DNA from: Halorussus rarus
GTDB taxonomy: Archaea > Halobacteriota > Halobacteria > Halobacteriales > Haladaptataceae
Assembly (NCBI RefSeq): GCF_003369835.1
Contig: NZ_QPMJ01000002.1
Location: forward strand, 1,240,001 to 1,304,000
Reading direction: 5' to 3'
Length of the DNA stretch: 64,000 nt
Each line of letters opens with the position of its first letter. The stretch's first letter is position 1. Positions 17,746 to 26,300 of the stretch are shown in pieces. Below the pieces are notes generated by a model. The model made no database searches and had not been told where the DNA came from. It worked only from the letters and a program-made list of their open reading frames with translations. The translations under genes and the position numbers were made by a program.

Positions 17746-18089
17746 ACCCGGTCGAGGAGTGGCAGTCCGACCTCGCGGACGCGGGCGAGCTCACCCCGAC
17801 CGTGACCGACCGCATCCTGTCGGTCCACGACGACCGGGGCGCCCAGGCCATCGAGGCGGTCTCGGAGAGCCGGGTCAAGGAGTACCGCGATTTCACCGTG
17901 GTCGTGGGGTACGACGACGAGTACGTCGTGGAGGGACGGGGCTGCGGCTGCCGGGACAGCGAGTACAACCTCGACCCCGAGGACCCGACCGACCTCTGCT
18001 GGCACGTCATCGCGGTCGCCATCGCCCGTCGGGTCGGTGCGGTCGACGACCACGACATGTGGTACTCGGACGTCCGCGACTTCCTGTAG
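17742..18089 (+). CDS. SWIM-like zinc finger protein
   Basis: This 115-residue protein has a helical N-terminus (NPVEEWQSDLADAGELTPTVTDRIL) and a C-terminal pattern, GCGCRDSEYN then LCWHVIAVAIA, that fits a CxCxnCxH SWIM zinc finger. SWIM domains bind DNA or proteins. The true start is probably the GTG at 17742 (VNPVEEW); the longer frame from 17622 has an unlike, Arg-rich N-terminus. Close relatives occur as stand-alone proteins in many haloarchaea, but no function is known to me. Confidence 0.75.
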   Translation: MNPVEEWQSDLADAGELTPTVTDRILSVHDDRGAQAIEAVSESRVKEYRDFTVVVGYDDEYVVEGRGCGCRDSEYNLDPEDPTDLCWHVIAVAIARRVGAVDDHDMWYSDVRDFL

Positions 18090-18117
18090 AAGCGAAAGAG
18101 GCGCCGGATTCGCGCAG

Positions 18118-18783
18118 CTACTCCCGGCAGATGTCCACGAAGTTCCGCAGGATGGTCAGCCCGGTCTCGCCGCTCTTCTCCGGGTGGAACTGGGTGCCGA
18201 AGACCGTGCCCGACTCGTCGGCGACGATGGCTGGGAACTCCCGCTCGTAGTCGCTCGTAGCGACGACCGCGCCTTCGTCGTCGGGGACGGCGTAGTACGA
18301 GTGGACGAAGTAGGCGTACTCCCCGTCGACACCCTCGACGAGCGGGTGGTCGCGCGTCACCGAGAGCTGGTTCCACCCCATGTGGGGCACCTTCTGGCCC
18401 TCGGCGAACCGGACGTTGGTCCCCGGAATCAGGTCGAGACCACGAACATCCCCTTGGCCCGCGCGCTCGGCCTCCTCGCTCGACGTGAGCAGCATCTGCA
18501 TCCCCAGGCAGATGCCGAACACCGGCGTCCCGCTCTCGGCGACGTCGAGCAGCGGCTCGCGGTACGGCCCGGCGTTCTCGACGCCCTCGCGGAACGCGCC
18601 CACGCCCGGGAGCACGACGCCGTCGGCCGACTCGAACGCCGCGGGGTCGTCGCTGATCTCGACGCTCGCGCCCGCGCGTTCGAGCCCGCGGGTGACGCTC
18701 CGGAGGTTGCCCAGCCCGTAGTCGACCACGACGACCGACGCCGCATCCCCGCGCTCGTCGGTGCGCGCACGCTGGCTACTCAT
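18118..18783 (-). CDS. hisH: Imidazole glycerol phosphate synthase, glutaminase subunit HisH
   Basis: This 221-residue class I glutamine amidotransferase supplies ammonia to HisF in histidine synthesis. VVVVDYGLGNLRSVTRGLERAG is the N-terminal signature, GICLGMQMLLTSSEE carries the nucleophilic Cys, and FGTQFHPEKSG the catalytic His and Glu. The ATG at 18783 (MSSQRARTDERG) is the best start; a longer frame to 18888 looks non-coding. No other his genes are in the window, consistent with the scattered his genes of haloarchaea. Confidence 0.95.
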   Translation of the reverse strand: MSSQRARTDERGDAASVVVVDYGLGNLRSVTRGLERAGASVEISDDPAAFESADGVVLPGVGAFREGVENAGPYREPLLDVAESGTPVFGICLGMQMLLTSSEEAERAGQGDVRGLDLIPGTNVRFAEGQKVPHMGWNQLSVTRDHPLVEGVDGEYAYFVHSYYAVPDDEGAVVATSDYEREFPAIVADESGTVFGTQFHPEKSGETGLTILRNFVDICRE

Positions 18784-19072
18784 ACGTAGTGGTCGGTTCG
18801 GCGCGGGCAAGACGCTTTCCCTTCCCGCCACTACGGCCGCCTCGGCGCGGTGGTCGGCGGCGCGTGCTCGGCGACAACCGGTTCGCACCGACTGCTCCGA
18901 CCGGGCTGGCTCGCACTGACCGCGCTCGACCCGTGACGACCTGCCGCCGCGTGCGGACGATTCCCGCGTTCTGGCGGCTTACTGCGGTTCTTCCAGTCGA
19001 ACGGCCGTTAGATATATACTGAAAATAGGAAGACTTAACCGGCGCCTGTCTGAGGGATTAGACGATTCGGTC
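18784..19072. other. Divergent intergenic region hisH-phnD
   Basis: I see no gene in these 289 bases. The AT-rich segment 19008-19040 (GTTAGATATATACTG, then GACTTAACC) is the likely promoter and control region of the phn operon. The remainder is GC-rich and featureless. Confidence 0.5.
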
Positions 19073-20047
19073 ATGGCAAACCGACGGAAATTCCTCAAAT
19101 CCACGGCTGCGGTCGGTGCGGTCGGTCTCACCGGAACGGCCGGTTGTATCGGAAACCTCGGCGGTAGCGGGAGCGGGGACGAAACCACGGTCAACTTCAT
19201 CCTCTCGCCCGCCGAGTCCGACGTCGACGTACAGAAACAGTACGAACCGCTGTTCAGCTACCTCGAAGACGAGACGGGCGTGACAATCGAGTCGAACGTG
19301 GCGAAAGACTACGCAGCGGTCCTGCAGGCGCTCAAGAGCGGCCAGGCCGACATCGCCGACGCGGCGCCCGCCGTCGCTATCGCGGGGAAGAAGGCGGAGT
19401 CGACCGACATCATGGGCATCCGGGTCGCGTACGGCGCCGCCAAGTACTTCTCGTTGATGACGACGAAGGCGTCGTACGACGGCATCAACGAACTCAGCGA
19501 CCTCGAGGGCAAGACGATCGCCTTCGCCGACCCGCTCTCGACGAGCGGTTCGCTGTTCCCGCTGTACATGCTCAGCAAGGCCGGACTCGACGTCGGCGGT
19601 GCGCCCCAGGGCGACCCGGTGGACTTCAAGGGACAGTGGTCGGACCACTCCACCGCCCGCGAGACGCTCGTCAACCGCGACCCCGTCAAGGCCGCCGGCA
19701 CCGGCGCGTTCTCGACGATCGCGCACGTCCCCAAGGACCAGCTCCCCAAGCGGGTCAAAGATATCAACCCCAGCATCGAGGACGCCGGCAGCGCGGACCC
19801 CCAGCTGGACCTGCTCCAGGCCTCCGACCCGATCCCGCGGGCACCGATACTCGCGCGCCGCGACTGGGAGGCCGACGCGCGCGACGACGTGCGGAAGGCG
19901 CTGCTGAACGCCGAGGAGAGCGACCTCATCGACGAGAACGCCGACGAGGAACTGTGGTTCACCGGCGTCACCGAGGGCGAGATAAGCGACTACGACCCCG
20001 TCGAGGCGGTTCTCAACGAGCTGGGGCTCGAGCTCGGTGACATCTAG
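19073..20047 (+). CDS. phnD: Phosphonate/phosphate ABC transporter substrate-binding lipoprotein
   Basis: This 324-residue protein is a PhnD-type periplasmic-binding protein. It starts MANRRKFLKSTAAVGAVGLT, a twin-arginine signal, and reaches a lipobox (TAGC, Cys about residue 24) that would anchor it to the outer face of the membrane. The mature part has PhnD segments such as ADIADAAPAVAIAG, YFSLMTTKASYDGINELSDLEGKTIAFADPLSTSGS and RAPILARRDW. Ligands of the family include phosphonates, phosphite and phosphate. It is the first gene of phnD-phnC-phnE. Confidence 0.93.
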   Translation: MANRRKFLKSTAAVGAVGLTGTAGCIGNLGGSGSGDETTVNFILSPAESDVDVQKQYEPLFSYLEDETGVTIESNVAKDYAAVLQALKSGQADIADAAPAVAIAGKKAESTDIMGIRVAYGAAKYFSLMTTKASYDGINELSDLEGKTIAFADPLSTSGSLFPLYMLSKAGLDVGGAPQGDPVDFKGQWSDHSTARETLVNRDPVKAAGTGAFSTIAHVPKDQLPKRVKDINPSIEDAGSADPQLDLLQASDPIPRAPILARRDWEADARDDVRKALLNAEESDLIDENADEELWFTGVTEGEISDYDPVEAVLNELGLELGDI

Positions 20048-20140
20048 GCTCTAACTCGCAATCTCATTGTTTTAAAGCCCGTAATCGCGCACTAATGATA
20101 GGAACCCGGCAGTACAGGTCACAGCCGACACAGAACAAGT

Positions 20141-20896
20141 ATGAGTACGATCAAAGTTAATAACCTGACAAAGACGTACGGTGACGTTCGTGCGCTCGTG
20201 GACGTCTCCTTTGAGATTCCCGACGGCGAATTCGTCGTCCTGCTCGGGGAGTCGGGTGCGGGGAAATCGACGCTACTGCGCTGTCTCAACGGACTGACCT
20301 CCCCTACGGAAGGCAGTATCACCATCGGCGAGGAGGCGATAACCGGACCGCGCGACGACGTGGCGATGATTTTCCAGCAGCACTACATCATCGGCCAGAT
20401 GAGCGCGTACTCGAACGCGCTCACCGGCTCGCTCAACCGAACGTCGTTCCTCAATAGCCTGCTGCAGCGCAACGGCCACGACGACAAGGTCGAGGCGCTC
20501 CGAGCGCTCGAGACCGTCGGTCTCCTCGATGAGGCCGGACAGCGGGCCGAGCGGATGAGCGGCGGCCAGCAACAACGGGTCGGCATCGCGCGGGCGCTCG
20601 TCCAGCAGCCCAACCTACTGCTGGCCGACGAACCGGTCGCCAGCCTCGACCCAGCCAGCGCCGAGACGGTGATGGGGTACATCCGGGACGCGGCCAAGGA
20701 CCGCAACCTCACCACGATCGCCAGCCTCCACCAGGTGAATCTCGCCCGGGAGTTCGGCGAGCGATTCATCGGTCTGAAGGACGGCGAGCTCGTCTTCGAC
20801 GGCTACCGCGAGGACCTCACCGTCGACGTCATCGACCGCATCTACGGGAACATCCAGACGAACGCCATCCGCGACGAGCGGGAGGCCAACGCATGA
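20141..20896 (+). CDS. phnC: Phosphonate ABC transporter ATP-binding protein
   Basis: This 251-residue ATPase has Walker A GESGAGKST, Q-loop MIFQQHYIIG, signature MSGGQQQRVGIARAL, Walker B LLLADEP with SLDP, and switch His in SLHQV. The segment after the Q-loop (NALTGSLNRTSFLNSLL) is typical of PhnC. A TTTTAAA at 20070-20076, about 70 bases upstream, could be an internal promoter that lets phnC-phnE be expressed apart from phnD. Its stop overlaps the phnE start as ATGA. Confidence 0.95.
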   Translation: MSTIKVNNLTKTYGDVRALVDVSFEIPDGEFVVLLGESGAGKSTLLRCLNGLTSPTEGSITIGEEAITGPRDDVAMIFQQHYIIGQMSAYSNALTGSLNRTSFLNSLLQRNGHDDKVEALRALETVGLLDEAGQRAERMSGGQQQRVGIARALVQQPNLLLADEPVASLDPASAETVMGYIRDAAKDRNLTTIASLHQVNLAREFGERFIGLKDGELVFDGYREDLTVDVIDRIYGNIQTNAIRDEREANA

Positions 20897-21843
20897 GCGC
20901 GGAGACCGACGGCGTCACCGACCGCGTCGAGGAGCGACTCGGCGACCTCAAGCGAATGAAGCGCATCCGGCGCGTCGGCATGCTGCTCATCGTCGGCGTC
21001 ATCGCCGCCCTGTTCAACTTCGCGCTCGATCAGGTCGGGTTCACCATCGCCGAGATAATCCGGTACTGGCCGGAGTTCAACGACGCACTCGGCGAGTTCT
21101 TCCCGCCGGGAGAGGTGTTCGGCATCCCGTTCGTGGACCTCGGCGCGTACCTGACGTTCATCCAGGAGCGGAACCTGCTGGAGAAGGCCGTCGTCACCCT
21201 GGCGATGGGGTTCGCGGGCACCCTGCTCGGGCTTCCCGGCGCGCTCCTGCTGGGCGTGCTCGGGAGCGAGCGGGTCACGCCGTTCCCGTTCAACTTCATC
21301 TTCCGCGGCATGATGAGCACCATCCGCGCCATCCCGGCGCTGGTGTGGGCGCTCATCTACATTCCGCTGGGCGGGGTCACGCCGTTCACGGCGACGCTGG
21401 CCATCGGTACCGACACGATGGGGAACCTCGGCCGCCTGTTCACCGACGCGCTCGAGGAGGTCGAGACCGGTCCCATCGAGGCCATCGAGTCGACCGGCGC
21501 CGACCGCCGCCAGACCATCGTGTTCGGGATGCTCAGTCAGGTCGTGACGCCGTTCATCGCGTGGACGATGTACATCCTCGAGATCAACGTCCGGATCGCG
21601 GTCACGATGGGACTCATCGGCGGCGGCGGACTGGGGTACGTGCTCTCGACCGAGCGCGGCCTGTTCCACTACACGAACATGATGGCGACCATCCTCGTCA
21701 TCCTGCTGCTCGTCATCAGCGTCGAGATGATAAGCCAGCGCACCCGGTCGTACATCCGCGCCGACGACGACGCCGACCAGAAGGGGCTCATCCAGCTGCT
21801 CGCGGAGTTCCCCCAGCGGATGGCCGAGTCGATGTGGCGGTGA
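20893..21843 (+). CDS. phnE: Phosphonate ABC transporter permease
   Basis: This 316-residue permease has about six helices and the EAA-type cytoplasmic loop (EEVETGPIEAIESTGADRRQTIVFGML) that contacts PhnC. The segments GMMSTIRAIPALVWALIY and ATLAIGTDTMGNLGRLF match PhnE. The ATG overlaps the phnC stop by four bases, so the two are translationally coupled. A single permease presumably forms a homodimer. A phosphonate-degrading C-P lyase is not seen nearby, so the transported compound stays open. Confidence 0.94.
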   Translation: MSAETDGVTDRVEERLGDLKRMKRIRRVGMLLIVGVIAALFNFALDQVGFTIAEIIRYWPEFNDALGEFFPPGEVFGIPFVDLGAYLTFIQERNLLEKAVVTLAMGFAGTLLGLPGALLLGVLGSERVTPFPFNFIFRGMMSTIRAIPALVWALIYIPLGGVTPFTATLAIGTDTMGNLGRLFTDALEEVETGPIEAIESTGADRRQTIVFGMLSQVVTPFIAWTMYILEINVRIAVTMGLIGGGGLGYVLSTERGLFHYTNMMATILVILLLVISVEMISQRTRSYIRADDDADQKGLIQLLAEFPQRMAESMWR

Positions 21844-22023
21844 GCGGTCGCCGCCTGCCACGCGTTCGATAGCCAGAACCGGGACTGGGACCATCGCTGT
21901 CCTCCGACGTCCCGTCCGCATCGGCGGACGACAGTTCGTATTCTCGCCTCACACAGCCGTTCGACCGGGGAGACGGCTGTAGGGACCCAAACCCTGAAGA
22001 GCGCCGAGCGTCCTCCTGCCGAT

Positions 22024-24270
22024 ATGGGTTCCCGAGAGCCGAGCAGGCGCGCGTTCCTCCGTCGGGCGGGCGCGGTCGGCGGATCTGCGGTCGGCGCGAC
22101 CGGAGCCGCCGGAGCGACGGCGACGGGCTCCGGCGAGTCTGCAGCGACCGGGTCCGCCGTCGGCGTCCCCGGGCTCGACACCGACCACCGGGTCCGCTGG
22201 ACCTTCGAGACCGACGAGCGCGCGACGATCTACCCTGCGGTCCGCTCGCGCGGGGCGGTCGTCGCGCTCGTCCGGACCGACGCCGACGACGGGCTGGGGT
22301 TCGAGCTGTACGCCTTCGAGACCGACTCGGGCGAGACCCGCTGGCGGCGCGGCCTCGACGACCGGTCGACCTTCCCGACGGCCGCCGGCGGGACGATCTA
22401 CGCCGTGGAGGGCAACCGACTGCTCGCGCTCGACGCCGCCGACGGCAGCGAGCGCTGGCGGTTCGCGACCGCGGGCCTCGACTACCGGAGCTTCGCGGTC
22501 GGCGACGAGGCGGCGTTCGTCGCGGACAGCTCGGGGGTGACCGCCGTCGACGTCGCCGACGGCAGCGAGCGCTGGTCGACCGCGGTCGACGCCGACGGCC
22601 CGCTAGGACAGCCGACCGTGGGCGAGGAGCGCGTCTACCTCGGCGGCGAGCGCGGGTTCCGCGCGCTCGACAGGGCGACCGGCCGCGAGCGGTGGACGAC
22701 GCGGACGGCCGCCGGCGAGCGGACGCTGGCCGCCGGCGTCTGGGAGGACCAGCTGGTCGGGTGGTCGAGCGACGCGGTGTACGGGCTGCGGGTCGCCGAC
22801 GGGACCGAGCGCTGGCGGACCGACCACGAGGGGGTCCGACCGTACCCCGCGGCGGGTGCGCTCGCCGGCGACGCGGCCTACCTCTGGGGCGGGTCGCTGG
22901 CCGCCATCGACCTCCGGACCGGCGCGAAGCGCTGGACCTTCGAGTCCGAGTACGGCGAGGGCCACAGCCCGGTGGTCCGGGACGGCGGCGTCTACTTCCC
23001 GCTCTCCGACGACTTCGTCGCGCTCGACGCCGCCGACGGCAGCGAGCGCTGGCGCACCGGCGCCGGGACGCCCCACCGGTTCTGGGGGACCGCGACCGAC
23101 GGGCTCGTCTACGTGGTCGGCGAGCGCGAGGTCGCCGCCGTCGACGCGGCGTCGGGCCGCGAGCGCTGGACGCTCGACTTCGGCGACGAGCGGGGGCTCT
23201 GGGCCGACGCTTCGGGCGATCTCGCGCTGGCGGCCACCCGGAGCGGGACGCTGTACGCGGTCGACCGGCCCTCGCCGCTGGCCACCGCGCCGGTCGCCAC
23301 GGCCGAGCGGTTCGCCACCTCGCCGGCGGGGCTGGGGCTGCTCGGGCTGCTGGGCGCCGGCCTGCTCGGCGTCGGCTACCGCCGGGCGACGGTCCGGGGC
23401 GACGACCCCGACGCCGACGTCGCGTTCGGCCGCCTCGACCGACTCGCCGCCGGCCCGGTCACCGAGACGTACCGCAAGCGGATTCGGACGCCCGACGGCC
23501 CGGCGCTGGTCGCCGAGACGCGGCTTCGCGAAGGCGCCGACGCCGAGACCCGGCGGATCGTCGCCGAGGCCGTCGAGCGGTGGGCCGAGCTTTCGGACGC
23601 GGTCGACGCCGTCCTCCCGATTCTGGACCGCGGGACCGGCCCGGACGGCGAGTACGACGCGGGCGACCGCCGCGACGCAGACGACCCGGTTCCGTGGTTC
23701 GAGACCCCCTTCGCGGCGGGCGGGTCGCTGGCCGACGCCTGGCCGGTCGCCGCCCGCGAGCGCGTCGAGGTCGCCTCGGCGGTCGCCCGGACGCTCCACG
23801 CGGCCCACCGCGAGGGCGTCGCGCACGGCCGGCTCGCGCCCCGACACGTCTTCCGCGGCACCAGCGACCTCGCGGGAGGCGCCGCCGGTGCGGGGACCGA
23901 CGTCCTCGTCGGCGGCTGGTTCCTCGCGGACGCGCTGGCGGGGGTCGGCGAGGAGCGCGACCCCTACGCGCCGCCGGAGGGACCGCGGGGGACGGACGTA
24001 GAACGCGCAGACGGCGACGCGTCGGCGAGCACCGACGACGAATCGGCGGGCGTCGCCGGCGACGTCTACCGCGTCGGCGCGCTGGCCTACCACCTGCTCG
24101 CGGGCGCGGTACCGGACCCGGACCCCGAGCCCGCGAGCGCGCTGAATCCGGGTCTCTCGGCCGACCTCGACGGCGTGCTCGCACGGGCGCTCGCGAACGA
24201 CCCGGTCGACCGCCACGAGTCGGCGCTGGCGTTCGACGACGCGTTCCGGTGGGCCGCGTTCGACCGCTAG
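22024..24270 (+). CDS. Tat-exported PQQ beta-propeller receptor with cytoplasmic pseudokinase domain
   Basis: This 748-residue protein has four parts. Residues 1-35 are a Tat signal (SRRAFLRRAG). Residues about 50-420 hold repeated DGSERWR and GRERWT motifs of a PQQ-type beta-propeller facing outside. A transmembrane helix lies at about 436-456 (LGLLGLLGAGLLGVGYRR). A kinase-like domain fills 470-748, with recognisable AAHREGVAHGRLAPRHVF, YAPPEG and DVYRVGALAYHLLAG. The kinase site is degenerate: the VAIK-type Lys is absent (VAET), the catalytic-loop Asp is Arg (HGRLAPRH), and DFG is GGW. It probably signals by binding. It meets the next gene tail to tail, sharing CTAG. Confidence 0.85.
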   Translation: MGSREPSRRAFLRRAGAVGGSAVGATGAAGATATGSGESAATGSAVGVPGLDTDHRVRWTFETDERATIYPAVRSRGAVVALVRTDADDGLGFELYAFETDSGETRWRRGLDDRSTFPTAAGGTIYAVEGNRLLALDAADGSERWRFATAGLDYRSFAVGDEAAFVADSSGVTAVDVADGSERWSTAVDADGPLGQPTVGEERVYLGGERGFRALDRATGRERWTTRTAAGERTLAAGVWEDQLVGWSSDAVYGLRVADGTERWRTDHEGVRPYPAAGALAGDAAYLWGGSLAAIDLRTGAKRWTFESEYGEGHSPVVRDGGVYFPLSDDFVALDAADGSERWRTGAGTPHRFWGTATDGLVYVVGEREVAAVDAASGRERWTLDFGDERGLWADASGDLALAATRSGTLYAVDRPSPLATAPVATAERFATSPAGLGLLGLLGAGLLGVGYRRATVRGDDPDADVAFGRLDRLAAGPVTETYRKRIRTPDGPALVAETRLREGADAETRRIVAEAVERWAELSDAVDAVLPILDRGTGPDGEYDAGDRRDADDPVPWFETPFAAGGSLADAWPVAARERVEVASAVARTLHAAHREGVAHGRLAPRHVFRGTSDLAGGAAGAGTDVLVGGWFLADALAGVGEERDPYAPPEGPRGTDVERADGDASASTDDESAGVAGDVYRVGALAYHLLAGAVPDPDPEPASALNPGLSADLDGVLARALANDPVDRHESALAFDDAFRWAAFDR

Positions 24271-24503
24271 CGGACCCGGACCGCGACGTAGCACGCCGCG
24301 ACGACCAGGCAGCCGACGCCCGAGAAGAAGGTGGTCGCGCCCCACGCGAGCGGCGCGAGCGACCGGCCGCCCGAGCGCCGGGGGCTGCGGCGCCGGGCGT
24401 CGGCGTACACCAGCACGGCGAACACCAGCGGGACCACCACGGCCGCGGCGCCGAGCGCGAGCGAGTCGACCGTCGGGACGAGCGCGGGAACGGGCAGGGG
24501 CAT
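24267..24503 (-). CDS. Small membrane protein
   Basis: This 78-residue protein has two hydrophobic helices (SLALGAAAVVVPLVFAVLVYADARRR and WGATTFFSGVGCLVVAACYVAVRVR) separated by a basic loop. The ATG at 24503 is preferred to the GTG at 24521 because ATAACTAT (minus sense, about 24530-24537) lies about 28-30 bases upstream. Its stop overlaps the receptor gene by four bases on the opposite strand. Function is unknown. Confidence 0.65.
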   Translation of the reverse strand: MPLPVPALVPTVDSLALGAAAVVVPLVFAVLVYADARRRSPRRSGGRSLAPLAWGATTFFSGVGCLVVAACYVAVRVR

Positions 24504-24599
24504 GGGAGCGGGTCTTCCCACGCGCGTCCCATAGTTATGCGCCGATTACCGGCGGAATCCAACCCCCTATGTAGTTCAGCTGACCGGTAGTCGACGCCG

Positions 24600-25190
24600 T
24601 CAGTAGTCGCCCAGCTGGGACTGGCCGCCCGCGTCGCCGCCGGCCATCGCCGCGGCCTTGTCGAGGGCGGCGTCGAGGGTGTCCTCCTGGCTGCTGTCGT
24701 AGAGGGTCGCCGCGGGATGGACGCAGATAAGGAGGTCCCGGACCCCGCCGCCGAGGTCGACCTGCTCGACGCTCCCGGCCTCGTTGGTGACCGCCACGTC
24801 GCGGTCGAGCAGGTGCTCGCTCGGGACCTTCCCGAGGGTGATTATCACCTCGGGGTCGACCTGCTCGATCTCGCTCTCGAGGTACGGCCAGCAGTTCTCC
24901 AGCTCCTCGGCGGTCGGGTCGCGGTTCTCGGGCGGGCGGCACCGCACGCAGTTGGTGATGCGCACGTCCTCGCGGGCCAGGCCCCGGTCGCGGAGCTTGT
25001 CGTCGAGGATGGTGCCGCTCCGGCCGACGAACGGCTCGCCCTGCTGGTCCTCTCGCTCGCCGGGGCCCTCGCCGACGAACAGCAGGTCGGCGTCGGCGGG
25101 ACCGGTGCCGTTGACGATCCGGCTCCGGCTGTCGACCAGTTCGGGACAGCGCGTGCACTCGGTGACCTCGAGACCGTCCATTTCTCCCAT
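24600..25190 (-). CDS. udg: Type 4 uracil-DNA glycosylase
   Basis: This 196-residue enzyme removes uracil from DNA. It shows the family 4 active-site motif GEGPGEREDQQGEPFVGRSG, the four Cys of the iron-sulphur cluster (CTRCPEL and NCVRCRPPENRDP), and the C-terminal VHPAATLYDS motif. ATG 25190 (MGEMDGLEV) fits the TATA-like CTTAATAC (minus sense, about 25213-25220) at leaderless distance. Family 4 enzymes are the usual UDG of haloarchaea and resist heat and salt. Confidence 0.94.
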   Translation of the reverse strand: MGEMDGLEVTECTRCPELVDSRSRIVNGTGPADADLLFVGEGPGEREDQQGEPFVGRSGTILDDKLRDRGLAREDVRITNCVRCRPPENRDPTAEELENCWPYLESEIEQVDPEVIITLGKVPSEHLLDRDVAVTNEAGSVEQVDLGGGVRDLLICVHPAATLYDSSQEDTLDAALDKAAAMAGGDAGGQSQLGDY

Positions 25191-25303
25191 GCGTGGGGCC
25201 ACGGGTCGGTGGTATTAAGACTCGGCGGCCTCGGGTCGGCGGAGGAGTGAGAACCGATACGTACTGCTCACGGACGGCAGTAAGGGAGGCGATTACGACC
25301 GCC

Positions 25304-25427
25304 TCGAAAGCCCCCGGTCGCTCGCGGTCGCTCGGCGACATAGCCTCCACACGCTGCGTCCGCTCCGGATAGAGGTCGCCGAGACGACCGAGTAAACGCG
25401 AGCGACCGGCCCCTTTCAGTCCCGCCC
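25304..25427 (+). repeat. Dispersed intergenic repeat, family 2, copy 2
   Basis: This block begins CGAAAGCCCCCGGTCGCTCG, continues with CACACGCTGCGTCCGCTCCGG and ends ACCGGCCCCTTTCAGTCCCG. At least the first 26 bases are identical to those at 30682. It lies between the udg start region and the DUF99 stop. Read on the minus strand it encodes the spurious peptide [11 protein letters not shown], which reappears at 30.7 kb. Confidence 0.65.
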
Positions 25428-25443
25428 GACGGAGAACGGTCGG

Positions 25444-26022
25444 TCAGCGCTCGCCGGCGGTGTCTGCACTCTCGCGCCGCAGATCGTCGCCGGCCCGCGC
25501 CGCTAGCCGGGCCACCCGGAGCGGTTCGGGCCGGCCGCCCTCCGGAGTGAACGCCCGGACCGCGTCGCGGGCTTCGCTCGCGTCGACGCCGACCGAGCGC
25601 ACGAACACGGTCTGGTCGTTGACCGCGAGTCGCTCCCTGGCCGGCTGGCGCTCGAAGACGTCCCTGCGCCGTTCCAGCGCCTCCCCCTCGAACTCGGCCT
25701 CGAACGCCTCGACCAGCCCCGGGCTCTCCTCGAAGGTGACCGAGACGACGGGCCGGTCGGTCGCCTCGCTCACGCGGCGGAGGTCGACCACGTTGTACCA
25801 CGCCAGAGCGATACCGGCGACGAAGACGTATCGCACGTCCTCGCGGTCGAGGTCGGCGAAAAGATCGATTATCGCGTCGGTGGCGTCGAGACCGCCGACG
25901 GTGCAGGTCTCGAAGGCGAAGCCGTCGGTGACGCGGCTCGCCCGGGCGACGGCGCCCGCGAGCGTGCTACGACGTTCCCGGTAGGACTCGGCGACGCCGA
26001 GCGCGCGGACGCCCGGCTTCAC
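25444..26022 (-). CDS. DUF99 family protein (endonuclease V-related fold)
   Basis: This 192-residue protein matches the archaeal DUF99 family: KPGVRALGVAESY at the N-terminus, DGFAFETCTVGGLDATDAIIDL, and RYVFVAGIALAWYNVVDLRRVSEATDRPVVSVTFEES. The family shares an RNase H-like fold with endonuclease V, and members have been proposed to act on deoxyuridine-containing DNA. Its place near a uracil-DNA glycosylase fits a repair role, but that is inference. Confidence 0.85.
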   Translation of the reverse strand: MKPGVRALGVAESYRERRSTLAGAVARASRVTDGFAFETCTVGGLDATDAIIDLFADLDREDVRYVFVAGIALAWYNVVDLRRVSEATDRPVVSVTFEESPGLVEAFEAEFEGEALERRRDVFERQPARERLAVNDQTVFVRSVGVDASEARDAVRAFTPEGGRPEPLRVARLAARAGDDLRRESADTAGER

Positions 26023-26025
26023 GGC

Positions 26026-26217
26026 TTACGTCTCGTCCTGTTCGTCGTCCTTGATGTCCTTGAGGCGGTCGATGAGCTCGTCGTTCGAGGCCCCGATCTC
26101 GAAGTCGACGCTGCCCTCGTGGGAGTTTTCCTCGGTGTCGACGCCGCTGTCGTCGTCGAAGTCCGAATCGTACTCCTGGTTGTCCTGTTCGGACTCGTCG
26201 TAGCTCCCAAATCCCAT
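26026..26217 (-). CDS. DUF5786 family small acidic protein
   Basis: This 63-residue, very acidic protein begins MGFGSYDESEQDNQEYD and ends with a short helix-forming NDELIDRLKDIKDDE. It matches the haloarchaeal DUF5786 family, which has no known function. The ATG at 26217 is supported by ACTTTAGTGG (minus sense, about 26243-26252). The stop lies three bases from the DUF99 start, so the two genes may form an operon. Confidence 0.85.
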   Translation of the reverse strand: MGFGSYDESEQDNQEYDSDFDDDSGVDTEENSHEGSVDFEIGASNDELIDRLKDIKDDEQDET

Positions 26218-26300
26218 GTGCACGAGTATGTAGGACCTTCGACCACTAAAGTCCCCCGCCGCCCGTCAGCGTTTTGAGGGGTGGCGCCGAACAGCCCGGC

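Noticed and set aside
24535-25350. Long minus-strand ORF covering udg
   Set aside because: It is a shadow frame of udg extended through the family 2 repeat; the composition is Arg/Gly-rich.
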